Assembly (NCBI GenBank): GCA_037893245.1
Contig: JBAIAA010000893.1
Span: 62,001-126,000, forward strand
Source: Crossaster papposus
Lineage: Eukaryota > Echinodermata > Asteroidea > Velatida > Solasteridae
Length of the DNA stretch: 64,000 nucleotides
Direction of reading: 5' to 3'
Shown: positions 1 through 10,599 of the stretch, piece by piece
How the letters are laid out: every line of letters begins with the position of its first letter
Numbering within the stretch: the first letter of the stretch is position 1
Made by a program: the position numbers and the translations under genes
Notes under the pieces: model-generated
The model's input: only the letters and a program-made list of their open reading frames with translations
What the model was told of the DNA's origin: nothing
Databases searched by the model: none

Positions 1-1539
1 TTTCGCCGTCCTAGACCAACAGGACCAGATGGTCCTGATCAAAGGCGGCTGCTTCGAGATCCTGACGGTGCAAGACAGCATCGAGCTGGTTCTCTACGAT
101 GCCTTCATGCTCAACAAGGAGCTGCTGATCACCCGGCCCAACATGCTGAAATTCATGCCCCAGGAGCTAGTAGAGTCGCTCTACGATTTTGCCCAGCGGC
201 TGCACCGCCTGCGGCTGACGCTGACCGAGCTGGCGTTGCTGTCGGCTATCGTTCTGTACGCGGACGGTACGTGTCTACCTCGGGTTTTAGAGCTATAAAC
301 ATCATAATAACAATGTAAAGGAATCAAATAAAAATGTAACCCGCTCTATCGAAATTAGGAATAAGTCTCAAAATGACTTTTTGAGATATGCACATGGTGA
401 GAAAGGGAATTTCATAAGCTTTCTAATGATACCCATCACAAGTGTGTATCTGTTTAGGTTAACGAGTTATGGTCTGATGAAGATGACAGGTGGATATATT
501 ATTGGTCGAATCCACATTCCGAGAAAAGCAGCTTTGAAATAAACAAAATTGACAAAAATCATACGGACAGCGCACACAAATCCTTTTCATTTTTATTGAT
601 CGTTTTTAAATACAAGACATTAATGACAATAATTTTTGATAACTACACTTCCTAAAAATACAATGTTCAGAAAATTGACTTGGTCACGATTTTCACCCAT
701 GCGTTCAATTTAACGGCCGATTGCGTAAAACGGCCCCAGCGACTTATTCCTGATTACGATGGAGCAGGTCACAAATGTGTAAAGCACTCATCTCTCTACC
801 AGTGTGGCCCAGGTTTCATTCCCGGCTTGGACCAAAACTGGAGCATCAAAACCTTTTGTACTACTGGGTTTAGATGATGGAGCCTTTCCTTTCATGGTTC
901 TTTGGGTTGTTTTTTATTTAATTTTTTACAGACCGGGAGAATTTGATAGATCGAAAGGCCATCGCCGCCATGCAAGCGAAGCTCCTGATGGCCCTCAAGG
1001 TGGAGGTGCAACGCAACCACCGCTCAGACCCCCATATGTTCGCCAAGATTCTCCTGCGTCTACCCGAACTCCGCACGGTGGACAACCTCCACACCCAGTT
1101 CATCGTGAAGCTACAGCTGGGCGTCGGCAGCGGGGACCTGCCCATTCCAGCCCTGTACAAGGAGGTGTATGACCTGGGCATAGCCGGCTTGCAGACCAAA
1201 GAGAACCCCGCGGACGACGGTGGCAGCGGCGGCAACGACGATGGTGACAACAGTGGCGGTGACGACAGTGGCAGAAGTGCCGACGGTGATTGGAAGTCGG
1301 CCGGCAATCCACCCATCAAGAAGGAGGCGGATCAAAACTGTTCGTCTCTGGCGGACGGGGTTGACGAGTTGAATCCGCAGGTGCAGGGGACAGAGCTTGT
1401 GAAAGAGGCTGCTACGGAGACGAAACTAGACAGGCATCAAAAGGACCTTGAGCAGATTGCTCTCATTGGCCCCGACGGCGTGGCTAGGCTCGGGCGCAAA
1501 AGGTCACAGGTCACCCAGGTGGATGCTGGGAGATGCTGA
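1..1539 (+). CDS. NR1-group nuclear receptor, C-terminal part (ligand-binding domain)
   Basis: Two coding exons are visible: 1-266, which enters from the left edge, and 932-1539, which ends at TGA. The first ends in phase 1 at GTACGT and the second follows a T-rich tract and CAG, so the joined reading is ...YADGDRENLIDRK.... The protein has nuclear-receptor LBD signatures: LDQQDQMVLIKGG (helix 3-5 signature), FAQRLHRLRL, LLSAIVLYADGD (helix 8/9) and FAKILLRLPELRTVDNLH (helix 10/11). These resemble the E75/Rev-erb/PPAR side of family NR1. An AF-2-like helix (LYKEVY, about 1150-1170) follows. It would recruit coactivators, and it argues against a strict Rev-erb, which lacks helix 12. The C-terminal extension is unusually rich in Gly, Asp and Ser (about 1210-1300) and then becomes basic. 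The DNA-binding domain lies outside the window. Nuclear ligand- or heme-dependent transcription factor by family; the exact subgroup is uncertain. Confidence 0.85.
267..931 (+). other. Intron of the nuclear receptor gene
   Basis: This interval lies between the GT donor at 267 and the AG acceptor at 930-931. It is AT-rich and I see no other gene. Short ORFs here do not look like protein. Confidence 0.75.
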
Positions 1540-2066
1540 CAGAAACGTCTCCTGGATGTGCTCGGCGTGAGATAAAATGGGGTTTGGTCGGAGGTCAGGT
1601 TACGACAATGGAAAGCATGCAGCTGAGAGTTAGGCCGTGTCCGAAACGGGCTTCTAGAGCTACGGCTACGTCTATTGTCAGCCTGCTCACGTGTATTTGT
1701 AATGGGCGAACACCTAGACAATAGCCATAGACAAGAGATTCGGACGCGGCCTAAGTTAGAATGGGGGTTGTCAGAGGTTGAGGTTCAAAGTTAATGGAAA
1801 CCAAGTTCGTAGTTCAAGACATAACAACAGGGAAAGATGTGCAGCTTAGATTTGAGGGTTGGTTAGAGAATGGGGTTGTGGGTCAAAGGTTGGGGTTGAA
1901 AGTTCACGGTAACTGAGTTTATGGTTCAAGACGAGTAATGAAAGGGAAAATCATCATGCAGCTGAGAGTCGGAGGTTGAATAAAATGAGGTTTAGAACTA
2001 GTCTAGTCTAGAACTGTGCCTCCATTCATGGCTTGCCAATGGATTTTTTTGTGAAATAAATAAATT
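1540..2066 (+). other. Probable 3' UTR of the nuclear receptor gene
   Basis: Sequence between the TGA and the first good poly(A) signal. It is moderately GC-rich at first, then AT-rich. It contains a loose, degenerate repetition of 'ggttgaggttcaaagttaatgg'-like segments (about 1740-1990), probably old tandem duplications. No ORF of interest. Confidence 0.45.
2055..2060 (+). promoter_or_regulatory. Poly(A) signal AATAAA
   Basis: AATAAA is followed at once by an overlapping AATAAA-like run, and by a T-rich/GT-rich stretch at about 2143-2170 that could be the downstream element. It lies 0.5 kb after the nuclear receptor stop codon on the same strand. Confidence 0.45.
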
Positions 2067-2670
2067 GAAAAAGCAAAACGAAAAGGAAAAAAAAATATTT
2101 CATGAGGTTACCCAGCTAAGTATGATGGAATAGAAATGCTTAATTTTTTTTTTCTTTTTGCCTTTGTATACATAGTTTGAGAAAATATGGTTTGTACAAA
2201 TTTAATCGGCTGAAATAATAACATAAAAGAACTTACAAAATGTATAGGAAATATTGTGTTTCTTCTCATCAATATATAAAACCATTGGATAAGAAACAAT
2301 GAGTTTTCCAATTCATTATTATAACAAAAATACAAATCTTAATCATATAGAAAATCTATGCGAGTGAAACTCGTAAAATTACTGAAATGAATATAATCTT
2401 TAAAGTTTATGTGGGACAATTAAACATCCCACGAAAAATTGTATATTTTTTGGTAACTGAAATGTTTATAACAACAAATTTAAATAATGTACATTTTCCT
2501 GCACGAGAAATTTGTTTTTGGTTTTCCTGTTAAAAACGGACAAAAATATAGGCCGAGCTTTATTTTGATAAATTGTGTTGGGGTTGATTTGTAAACAGTG
2601 TATACATATGTGAATTTTCTAATCACAAAAATTTTAATTTTAAAATTGAAAGTGACATGACAACACCTGC
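2067..2670. other. AT-rich intergenic sequence
   Basis: I see no gene, RNA or clear repeat here. The short ORFs are of AT-rich composition with no protein-like pattern. Confidence 0.5.
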
Positions 2671-2907
2671 GTGGCACATTTCATAGAGCTGCTAAGCACA
2701 AAAATGTGCTTAAAAAGTCTTGCTCAGTAAAAACAGGTTACTAGCTTTAACTCCATGTGCTTTTCATGCTAAGCAAAAACCAGCCGAAATTCAGTCGCAA
2801 ACAATATACGTCACCTATATATTTTTTTTTGTAATCCTGTTTTTGCCGTGGAAGAATTTGTATGCTAGGCACATTTGTCTGCTTAGCACCTCAATACAAT
2901 TGGCCCC
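2671..2907. mobile_element. MITE with GGGGCCAATT / GCTGCTAAGCAC termini, diverged copy
   Basis: The left end reads CATTTCATAGAGCTGCTAAG and the right end GCTTAGCACCTCAATACAAT followed by TGGCCCC. These are imperfect inverted repeats of one another and match the better preserved element at 5030-5273. No coding capacity. A non-autonomous DNA transposon is the likely identity. Confidence 0.6.
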
Positions 2908-3207
2908 ATGTGTCATGATTGTTTGGGTTTTTTTTTTGTTTTTTTAACTGTTTCACTTTGAACAGCAAATTAACAGAATGACAAAAATGTTAAGCACCTG
3001 CTTGTAATAATCTACAGTAAGTATGTGAATATACCTAATATTCTGATCAAACAAATCACAATATATTGTAAATGTTAAACTCTCAGGGACAGATGCTTGG
3101 AGAATGAAATTTTTTTACAAATAAAAAGACTTTTTTGTTTGTTTAATAAATGCAATGTTTTTAAAATGTTAAACATGCTAACAAAATCAATGTTCAGAAA
3201 AAAATGA

Positions 3208-3260
3208 TTTTTTTTTTTTTTTTTTTTATTTTTTTTTTTTTTTTTTTATTTATTTATTTG
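3208..3260. repeat. T-rich low-complexity tract
   Basis: Two long T runs separated by single A residues, ending in TTTATTTATTTATTTG. Slippage-prone; the exact length may be unreliable in the assembly. Confidence 0.8.
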
Positions 3261-3339
3261 TTCGTTAGACGAAAGCGATTAATTGCCTTTCAGTGTAATT
3301 GCGTTTATTTCAAGTGGTTTTCACTTGTTATCCGTGTTA

Positions 3340-3718
3340 CTTTAACCCTAACACCCTAGGCCCTTTTTGCTAGAAACCATCCTCAATCCTCCAAAATCCT
3401 CATTTTTTTAAAAACCTCATTTTTTTAAAACCCCATCTAGCCTCAATCCTTAAAAATCCTCCACACTTGAAACAACATCATGTGCCTCAATTCTCCAAAA
3501 TCCTCATTTTTTTTAATCCTCCAAAACTGCAATGAGGAATCTGGGGATTGAAAAAAGTGACAGTCCTCCAAAATCCTCATTATGGTTTTTGGAAAACCCC
3601 ACAGCCTCATTCCTCCAAAATCCTCATTTTTTTGAAAACTCCATTGTGCCTCAATCCTCAAAAATCCTCCAAAACTGCAATGAGGATTTTTGAGGATTGA
3701 GGAGCGTTAGGGTTAAAG
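3340..3718. mobile_element. MITE with CTTTAACCCTAAC terminal repeats and internal CCTCAATCCTCCAAAA repeats
   Basis: The ends are CTTTAACCCTAAC (about 3340) and GTTAGGGTTAAAG (about 3706-3718), a 13-bp inverted pair. The interior is a run of degenerate copies of TCCTCCAAAATCCTCATTTT on one strand. Two opposite-orientation segments (AATGAGGATTTTTGAGGATT-like) let it fold into a long hairpin. The TAACCC motif is the terminal repeat, not telomeric DNA. Confidence 0.55.
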
Positions 3719-4239
3719 GGATCGTATACGTTTGGTAATTACTCCAAAATTTAATGGCAATTAAAAACTTACTTGGTAAGTACAGCAGCTTTGGAAAGTA
3801 TAATGCATTTTTAGAAACTTTTCACTTCGAAGTAACTGCGGTTATGGAAAAAGATATCACTTTTTATCCCCAAAAATTTGAATCTGAGAAGCGTTACTGC
3901 AGTGACTTTTCTCAGACTGTGTATTCCAATGCAGATTATTCTTCCTGCGTGTACATAACCGCTCCAGACTTTTTGGCAATATCTCAAAATCGCTACAACA
4001 TTTTTAAATGAAATTTTTACAGGTTAGTTTTATGGTATATATATCTATAACTATATAGGATCGAAACAAACAGTGGGTTCAAAATTACCAAACGTATAGA
4101 TCCCTTTGATATGTACAGGATGTATGCGTATTCTTCTGTATAGTGTGTATATATTATGTGCAAGTACTTGTTTGTATCTTGCTTCTCACACCAGCATAAA
4201 AAGTGACAAATGTTTCAAAGTCGGAACTGTTAAAAAGCT
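3719..4239. other. Intergenic, no recognised feature
   Basis: AT-rich. An 85-codon ORF at 3754-4011 has no recognisable domain and no neighbouring exon signals; I do not call it a gene. Confidence 0.4.
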
Positions 4240-4520
4240 AAAATATGCAGTTTGCAGCTATCCAAGAACTAACCGAGCAAATTATTGTCGAAAGCTTTAC
4301 TTGTTGTAAAAATATTATTGACACTAAACTACCTGTGAAATTGTGTCTACTGGCATGCTGTAATTTTGAAAAAAAATCGTAAAAGAATGGCATTTCCAAA
4401 GATGCGTCTCGCAGACACATCTTTGGAAATATCTGTTGGAGTGCCCTCAACTATTGCAACGGCGCACACGTGCCCGTTCAGTGCGCGACACGGGCGCAAA
4501 TTGTTGCAATATTTTGTTAT
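4240..4520 (+). repeat. Dispersed repeat shared with 13891-14180 and 41103-41290
   Basis: Shares the order of motifs GCAGCTAT(C/A)CAA, GGCATGCTGT(A/C)ATTTTGAA, CATTTCCAAAGATG and GTTCAGTGCG(C/T)GACACG with the two other loci. A short inverted repeat around 4393-4433 (CCAAAGATGCGTCT ... ACACATCTTTGG) forms a hairpin. Probably an old non-autonomous transposon. Confidence 0.6.
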
Positions 4521-5029
4521 TGTGACACGGCAAATTTTGAATTAAAATCGTAACCTTAGAATATTGTCTTCTCGGAATATACAGCATTAACTATTCCTTG
4601 TAAAAAGCTGTTGAAAAGAAAGCAAATTTTTTTTTGACATTTTATTTTATAGATGCTACTTCTTTCCCTGCAGGAAAAGCTCGACACTAGAAACAAAAAT
4701 TGTCAAGAAACTCAATTTCTAAGTTTAACTTTTGTTGATTTTTTAAGTTGTCGAGAATTTAATGACAGGTTTTTATTTTATTTTTTATTTCAACTGTTTT
4801 TTTTTATTTCAGTAGTGCCATGCCTATAATTTTCATCACGCTCCTGCAATCGTCGACTGTCTTATTTTTTTGGTTGAATTAACCTTTTAGAGATGTTAGG
4901 TGCGTTTTATTCTTACATTTTGCTCCGTTTAGCCATATATTTTTTTTTCTCAGCTGTACATTTATTGAACGTTTATTGTTGCAATTGTGCTCTTTGGCAG
5001 GACTTCATGTTTAAGTATTGCTATAAGAC

Positions 5030-5273
5030 AGGGGCCAATTTCACGGAGCTGCTAAGCACATAAAAATTTGCTTAGCATGACAATTTTGTAAAAAAAAAGG
5101 TTACAGACCAAATTTTCACGTGATCTTTATTGTTTTTGATTGATAATCAGCTGTTTTTTGGCTTGGCATGAAAAACACGTAGAATTTTGGCTGATAACTC
5201 TTTTTTTAATGAGCAAGAATTTTTTTGTGCTAAGCAAATTTTGGTGCTCAGCAGCTCCGTGAAATTGGGCCCT
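5030..5273. mobile_element. MITE with long terminal inverted repeats (GGGGCCAATTTCACGGAGCT)
   Basis: The left terminus reads GGGGCCAATTTCACGGAGCT followed by GCTAAGCAC. The right terminus is its reverse complement (TGAGCAGCTCC-type reading, ending GAAATTGGGCCC). The inverted repeat is about 30 bp with few mismatches and no ORF lies between. This is the best copy of this family in the window; others are at 2671-2907, 15966-16015 and about 21370-21425. Confidence 0.8.
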
Positions 5274-5407
5274 GTACGACTTCTGCAATTCTATTTAAAA
5301 TGTTAGCCAGCGGTTGTAAGTTTGTGTCGAGGTTTTTTTGAAATATGTTGAACTTAACTAAATAGTATGGCAGAGGTGATGGGGTTGTGCTTTTGGTGAT
5401 AAAAGCA

Positions 5408-5622
5408 TGGCATTTGGCACACGGTCAGAAAGATATTTGGATATAGGGCCTTCGCAGGTTTGTACTTTGAAAAAAAACCGATCAATTTTCGAAAAATTTC
5501 AAAATGGCTGCCAATACTTGTTATTAATTCTACCTATATTTTTTTTCCGAGGACAAATCTGCAATGGCCCTATAGCCAAATATCTTTTTCATGACATACT
5601 CTGACGGTGTGCCAAATTTTAA
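5408..5622. repeat. Imperfect palindromic element, probable MITE
   Basis: The left arm contains TTTGGCACACGGTCAGAAAG and ATATTTGGATATAGGGCC. The right arm contains GGCCCTATAGCCAAATATCT and CTGACGGTGTGCCAAA. The arms pair over more than 40 bp around a T/A-rich centre. No coding capacity seen. Confidence 0.65.
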
Positions 5623-6117
5623 GCTGATTCATCAAAGGCATAGTTCTGCCAATTATTTCCCATAATCTGTTCCGCTATAATATAAATGGTAAATGTAACC
5701 ATCAGTTGTATACTTGATAGCATATGAACACATATACTTATGTACCCAATTGGATAAACTTTGAAGTGATAAGTTGTTGTTCATTGACAAATTTAAGTTC
5801 ATTATTCGTTCATTATATGTTTCGAGATATATTTTTTATTCATGTCTGTTTTTTCGGGGTGGGGGGAATTGGCGAATTATGAATTATGAATTATGTATGT
5901 ATATTATAAGATATTGTGAATAAACAAATTTGTTATTCTTAGATGATGGTTCGATTATTTTTGTTATACCTTTTATACTGTCTTGGATGCTGTATTTGTA
6001 TTGGTCTAGAACGATCACCTGACTGGTGTATAACAACGCATATCCCTGTGATATCACACAGTTGTCTGTAAGCTCACTGAGCCGGGAACCCAAGATGGAT
6101 GTATGACAAAACAATTG

Positions 6118-6218
6118 TTGACTGCTGTGATGTTGGATATGACGCTATGAACACCCTGGGGAACGCATAGCACCCCAACTTCGCCTGGGGTTCTCAAAAC
6201 ATATCACAGCAGTGACAA
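6118..6218. mobile_element. Short palindromic MITE, TTGACTGCTGTGAT family
   Basis: Terminal repeats TTGACTGCTGTGAT and ATCACAGCAGTGACAA flank a GC-rich centre with ACCCTGGGGAACGCATAGCA. The same family occurs at 40095-40222 and 60134-60272, where the terminal repeats are better preserved. Confidence 0.7.
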
Positions 6219-6270
6219 TTGTTAAATATTTGGAGGGTCGTTGTGAAGTTTATTGTCATGACTATTGTTA

Positions 6271-6499
6271 TTAACCAGTTCGCGCCAAGATTATTTTAAC
6301 ATCCCCGAGCCGGGGCGCGGGATTATTTAACTCGATTATTACGAAACTCGATCCGAGGCGGGTGCAGGCCGATGGTATCGGGAAGCACACCCACGCATCT
6401 CCGGCCTTTACTCATTACGCGTGTAGGCCTATGCGTCATCCGTTTTGAATCTGGGGAAAACTTTGCGTGTGTATACGTTTAACGGAGCGAACTGGTTAA
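6271..6499. mobile_element. TTAA-flanked MITE (piggyBac-like), CCAGTTCGCGCC family
   Basis: Begins TTAACCAGTTCGCGCC and ends with GCGAACTGGTTAA, an inverted repeat flanked by TTAA. The interior motifs GGGAAGCACACCCACGCAT and TTTTGAATCTGGGGAAAACT are shared with copies at 23783-24024, 46930-47171 and 59813-60044 and with truncated ones at 18231-18438 and 62137-62311. TTAA duplication is typical of piggyBac; no transposase is present. Confidence 0.75.
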
Positions 6500-6744
6500 T
6501 CAATTGGTTATTTTAAAGCATTTAAAAAAACAGTCGTGTCAAAATGAGATGAGCCATAGATAAATAAGTTCTTCTACGTCAATTAGAGAAAGGAAAACGA
6601 AAACCCAATTGCATGCCTTGCTGCGATTAATTTAAATTACGGAATTATACATGCAGCTTTACCCTGCCACAAGTAAGGTTAATACTAAAACGTTATTGCG
6701 ATGCGAATTTGACATCACGAAGCATTCGCTGCATGACGAAGACT

Positions 6745-7440
6745 TTTTCTTTTTTTGATAAGAAAAACTACTTAAAATGGAACTCGGCCTTCATCAGAAG
6801 GTGGTCTGATGGAAACGCGGTCTCAGGGGTCTCAGGGCTGGTCTTGATCCAAGACCAAGCTATAGCCGTCATTTGTTCCGCGGCGCGCCGTTCGTATATA
6901 TCCGGGATTATTGAGGGCGCCCTTAATTATCGCCAGACTCGTTCCCCTAGCTTGGTCTTGTACGCTTGCGCTGAACCAGAAGAAGTCCAGGGCTTTGATT
7001 CGTTTCCCTCTCGGTCTTGTTGATTGGTCGTCATGGTTTCCGCTCGTAACCTCTTCAGTTTTTGCCCGCGAGTTGCCTTTTCGATGCTGTTCTATCCACT
7101 CGGTGCCTGGGGGTCGTGGAACTGTGAAAACGGGATTTCTACCTCTTTTTTAAAGACAAGAAAATTGTAAAGATTTTATTTGATGAACGTTTATAAAATC
7201 GTAGAAGTTGATGCATTGCCCCAAAAGGGATAATGTGGAAACTGAGGGCACTTTTTTCCTTCATATAATATAAAGAAAAGGTCAGTCATTGCAACAATTT
7301 TTTTGGGAAAGACATGAATCTGGGACCTAGAAACATTTCTGACAGTCCGCAAGGATGTTGTAGGTGACAACCACAAAGCTATCAGTGACTCATTACAGTT
7401 CGTCGTCATTCGTCGTAGACCGGCTTTTTGCCGACACCCA
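6745..7440 (-). pseudogene. Broken partial copy of the EEP nuclease gene (fused first and last exons)
   Basis: The right part of this block is very close to the EEP gene at 45438-49104. Bases 6756-6820 match the end of its last exon (AACTACTTAAAATGGAACT), 6965-7145 match the rest of that exon, and 7146-7340 match the preceding intron. At about 7340 the sequence jumps to the first exon (GGATGTTGTAGGTGAC, 7359-7374), continuing to the stretch corresponding to SAKSRSTTNEDEL at about 7430. About 3 kb, including three central catalytic exons, is missing. The last exon is interrupted by a short inverted-repeat element (6850-6962), and its coding frame is further broken by an insertion near 7034. 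It cannot encode a nuclease. DNA-level duplication followed by internal deletion fits better than retroposition, because intron sequence is retained. Confidence 0.8.
6850..6962. mobile_element. Short inverted-repeat insertion inside the EEP pseudogene
   Basis: Ends are CAAGACCAAGCTA and TAGCTTGGTCTTG, a perfect 13-bp inverted repeat about 110 bp apart. It replaces a stretch of last-exon sequence seen in the intact gene near 45493-45580, so insertion came with a local deletion or substitution. No ORF. Confidence 0.6.
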
Positions 7441-7447
7441 TGGTTGA

Positions 7448-7633
7448 ACCCCCCCCCCCCCCACCCCCCCACCCCCCCACCCCCTCCCCAATGCTCTGAC
7501 CCCCCCCCTCCCCGGCCCTCCCCTTCTCCTTCTCCGACGCACTGCTAGCCCTCTGACCCATGATCTACCCGCCCCGATCCACCTCCACCTCCCGTCTTCA
7601 CCTCCCCCCCCCCCATCAACCTCCCCCCCCCCC

Positions 7634-7664
<31 letters not shown>

Positions 7665-7731
7665 ATTCTCCCCCCATTCTCCCCATCTCCCCAAGAATTC
7701 CTGAGAATCCGGGAACACAAATAGTCAACAC

Positions 7732-7763
<32 letters not shown>

Positions 7764-7765
7764 GT
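7448..7765. repeat. C-rich and G-rich homopolymer block
   Basis: Runs of C dominate 7448-7690, with pure stretches of over 20, and a pure G run of about 25 occupies 7738-7764. The glycine-rich reading on the minus strand is a by-product. These tracts can form G-quadruplexes and are a likely site of assembly error. Confidence 0.85.
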
Positions 7766-7839
7766 TCTCTGCCACATATCGCGCCTCATGGTTTAACACA
7801 ACTAGGCCTACGAAATCATTTGTTATACTACTACATGTA

Positions 7840-8110
7840 GTTTAGTTACCAGTCTGACGTAGTCGAAGAAAAGCGCAATCAGCTGAGAATTTTAGTAAAT
7901 TTTGTATTTACACTATAGAGGTCGCTCTGCAGGCTAGGGGGGTGGGGGTGGGGGGTGGGGGGGGGGGGAGGGGGGGGGCAGTCAGTCCGTTGACCAATTA
8001 CAGCGTTTTATACGTCTTCGGCTGTAGCACTATTTTTGAACGAGAGCATTTGCAAACCGCACAAAACGTAAAAATTACCATTTTCCATTGGTCGAGGGCC
8101 AGATTTGCAT
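7840..8110 (+). repeat. Dispersed repeat with CCAAT-containing segment (copy 1)
   Basis: Contains the ordered blocks AAGCGCAATCAGCTGAGAAT, TTTACACTATAGAGG, CGCTCTGC, TCAGTCCGTTGACCAATTAC and ACGTCTTCGGCTGTAGCACT. The same blocks occur at 15137-15320 and 50238-50365, the last being just upstream of the kinesin gene. A G-rich run (7938-7978) is inserted here. Confidence 0.6.
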
Positions 8111-8639
8111 ATTATGCAATTAGGGAAATGCGGGTGTGGCGGTACGGTATACAATTAAATTAGCAAAATAATGGGACCGAGCGACTCCCCCCTTAGTCCT
8201 TATATACACTCCCTTGACTATTGTTACCTATACGCACCCCCCTTTAAAAACTTTAAAAGAAACCACAACATTCCGCAAGCACAACGACCGCCACAAAGGA
8301 GGAGAGGTGGGGCTCTCTCCCTCCCATGCATTGCTTCATATTATGTGTGGGGCGGGGGCCGGGTACGGGTACCGGCCCAGGGTAGTTCAGTTTGTAATCA
8401 CTTGACCGTTTGCACGTGAACCACGCTGCACGCGTGTTTGCTTAGCACACTTGTGCTTGTAGTTATAGCCATAGAGAGTTGTGGTTTCGTATGGCCACTG
8501 TTGACATGACAGCTCCATAGCAAATGGAAGACGCACATTTAGCAAGAAGCACATAGCACAATAGTATTTCAGATATTATCACGCCGAAGCCGTGGAGTAA
8601 AAGAGTGTAATATCGACGCTCTGAGCACAACAAAAAGGC
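8111..8639. other. Intergenic, with a repeat related to 44690-44770
   Basis: The segment around 8275-8345 (CACAAAGGAGGAGAGGTGGG ... CATGCATTGCTTCATAT) resembles 44705-44755. Otherwise I see no gene. Confidence 0.4.
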
Positions 8640-9065
8640 AAGTTCTGGAATCTTCAAAGGTTCAGCTGAAATTCAAAGCCAAAAGAAACCGTGTTCGATA
8701 CGAATTTAACGAGAAACAGAAACAGAAACAGAACTCGGAAGGAGAAAGTAGAGAAGATCCTAATATTAGCAACCTGACCAAAGGCGACCCCGCGGCAGCG
8801 ACACGTGTTCTCGAAGCTGTAAATAAAGATTTCAACTCCAGAAATAAGCAGTTGATCAAATTATAGCGGACAGAAGCGAACACGGGTAGAAAGCAGTAAA
8901 CTAGTACGAGACAGAAGAGCTGGCCGAGAACGGTGAAGATGAGAAAAAGATTAATTCAGCTATTAAGTCAGCGGCTGCTAAGCAGACGAAGTCTAAACCG
9001 GCAAAGTTTCAGAGCAGAAGAATGGTTCGGTTCCATTCTCTAAGACTGGAAAACACCCAGCAGGT
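8640..9065 (+). mobile_element. Decayed DIRS-like retroelement ORF1 fragment
   Basis: Reading across frameshifts gives a hydrophilic protein with FEFNEKQKQ-like, KDFNSRNKQLIKL, ADRSEHGWKAV-like and NEDEKKINSAIKSA-like pieces. This pattern recalls the ORF1 of DIRS/tyrosine-recombinase retroelements (KIKERNKLIRIADRS-type). At least two frame changes and a stop are needed, so it is dead. The identification rests on memory of family motifs only. Confidence 0.4.
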
Positions 9066-10124
9066 AATTAGCGGTGCCAGCACCAAAGAGAGCGCAGCTA
9101 AGCACATGCAAATTCAGTCACAATTGTGTTGACTTTGAAATACGAATCATGGTGTTGCAACTATTTGCAATAGGTGTATGATCACATGGACAGTTTGATA
9201 ATTACAATACCACAATAGTATAATTGTTTCATGACAAGAGCGGTATTCACATAGCATATAGTTGATCTACCCAGGGGGGGGGGGGCGGAGGGGGGCCCAA
9301 GAAAGTGCGCCACCAACGTTGAAATGTATCTCATTCGTTCTTCCACGCTCATGAGCCACACATCTTGCACAGTAAATACGTATAGATCGCTACCGCGAAG
9401 CGCACCATTGAAACACGTACAGATTTGCTCCGTGTATCGCTCTCCTCATTTAGTGATTCATACAACGTCCGCAAAGCCAGGTACGCATGCACGATCTACA
9501 CGGATTTTGTTTGGGGCGATGTCATTTTCTGCCATTTTCGTTCAAAAACAACACGATAAAACACAAGGGGTCACAGGCAGATTTTTAAAAAAATTCAGTA
9601 TATCACTGCTACATCCTTTTTTAACGTATCCATGGAAAAAAATGAGTGGGGTCAAAGCACGATTTTTCACAATTTATCGATTATTATTGCCCTTTTTAGG
9701 GGAGGTATTTGTTAACGTCGTTTGAGTATTTGTGCACAATCTCCACGCGCATCAACGGTACGTCAACGCTTAATTTTTTCGACTGCTTTTTTTCATTTTC
9801 AATACAATTTTTGCCATTGGATGATAAACATTAAGGTAAATAACAACCTTGTACAACTACAAAAGACAAGATGTTAAGATTGGATGCCAAAAACTCTTTA
9901 TTTTTCGAGTGAGAAAATTGTTCCCCCCTATTTTGAGAATGGACGGTACCACAGCGTTTCGCAATCACAGCCTCGAAGGGCCCCCCCTCCGCCCCCCCTG
10001 ATCTACCAGTAGAAATCGTTGAACCATCGTGACTGCTGCTAATCACGCTAAGGAACATCGGTACGATGACGAATGTTACTTACATAACTCAATTACATAA
10101 AATAACCCAATTAATTACAACTGA
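9066..10124. other. Intergenic sequence without a recognised gene
   Basis: Holds a G run at 9276-9290 and a C-rich run near 9983-10000. The ORF at 9324-9725 (133 codons) shows no domain, and its codons include many AT-rich repeats of residues; I do not support it as a gene. Confidence 0.4.
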
Positions 10125-10400
10125 TGCGCTGCTCACTACTTCCCCAGTGACAAGATGGTTATCCAATCCTAAAGGCCAGTTAAAAAACAATCTTCATTGC
10201 CATTGGGTGTTGACTTTCTTCTTTAGCTTTCAGTGCAGCGCACACGTTCTCTCAACACAAAGTGCTACTCAAAAAATGTTGCCCTGGCCTGCTTATCTCC
10301 AACAAAGATACATTGTATTTACTTACACTAACCCTTGCCTTAGCTGGCAGATACAGAATGTATTTAAAAGGCTTTGGTCTGTGTATAAGTGTATTCTTAG
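10125..10400 (+). repeat. Dispersed repeat, inverted relative to 53395-53690
   Basis: Shares long blocks with the reverse complement of 53395-53690: CATTGGGTGTTGACTTTCTT, CTCAACACAAAGTGCTACTC, CTTATCTCCAACAAAGATAC and GGCAGATACAGAATGTATTT. The second copy sits inside a hAT-like element. Confidence 0.7.
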
Positions 10401-10599
10401 TCTTCGTTTCAAGATTTTTGTGTTTATTTTGCGATCACTGACACAAACCACCAATGTTATAGAGGGCGCTATCTCCAGACGAGTTGCACCCGTGAACTTG
10501 ACTCGCTTGAAAGTCTTGAATGAGTTGGCACAAGCGGGGCGTGGTCAGATTATTGTAATATATGCAGTATTCATATCGCGTAAATATATTACGTAAATA

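Noticed and set aside
29..298. ATG at 29 as the start of a small protein
   Set aside because: The frame is open from base 2 and reads nuclear receptor LBD from the left edge; this Met is internal and the reading after 266 is intron.
918..1319. Antisense ORFs opposite the nuclear receptor exon
   Set aside because: Shadows of the GC-rich coding exon; the sense strand carries the conserved LBD.
3340..3718. TAACCC / GGGTTA motifs resembling telomere repeats
   Set aside because: Single inverted copies at the ends of a MITE, not tandem TTAGGG arrays.
7393..7731. Glycine-rich 112-codon minus-strand ORF
   Set aside because: Made by C homopolymer runs; its end is the EEP pseudogene in a different frame.
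9324..9725. 133-codon ORF as a possible gene
   Set aside because: No domain, no splice or start context, and it lies among repeats; likely chance.
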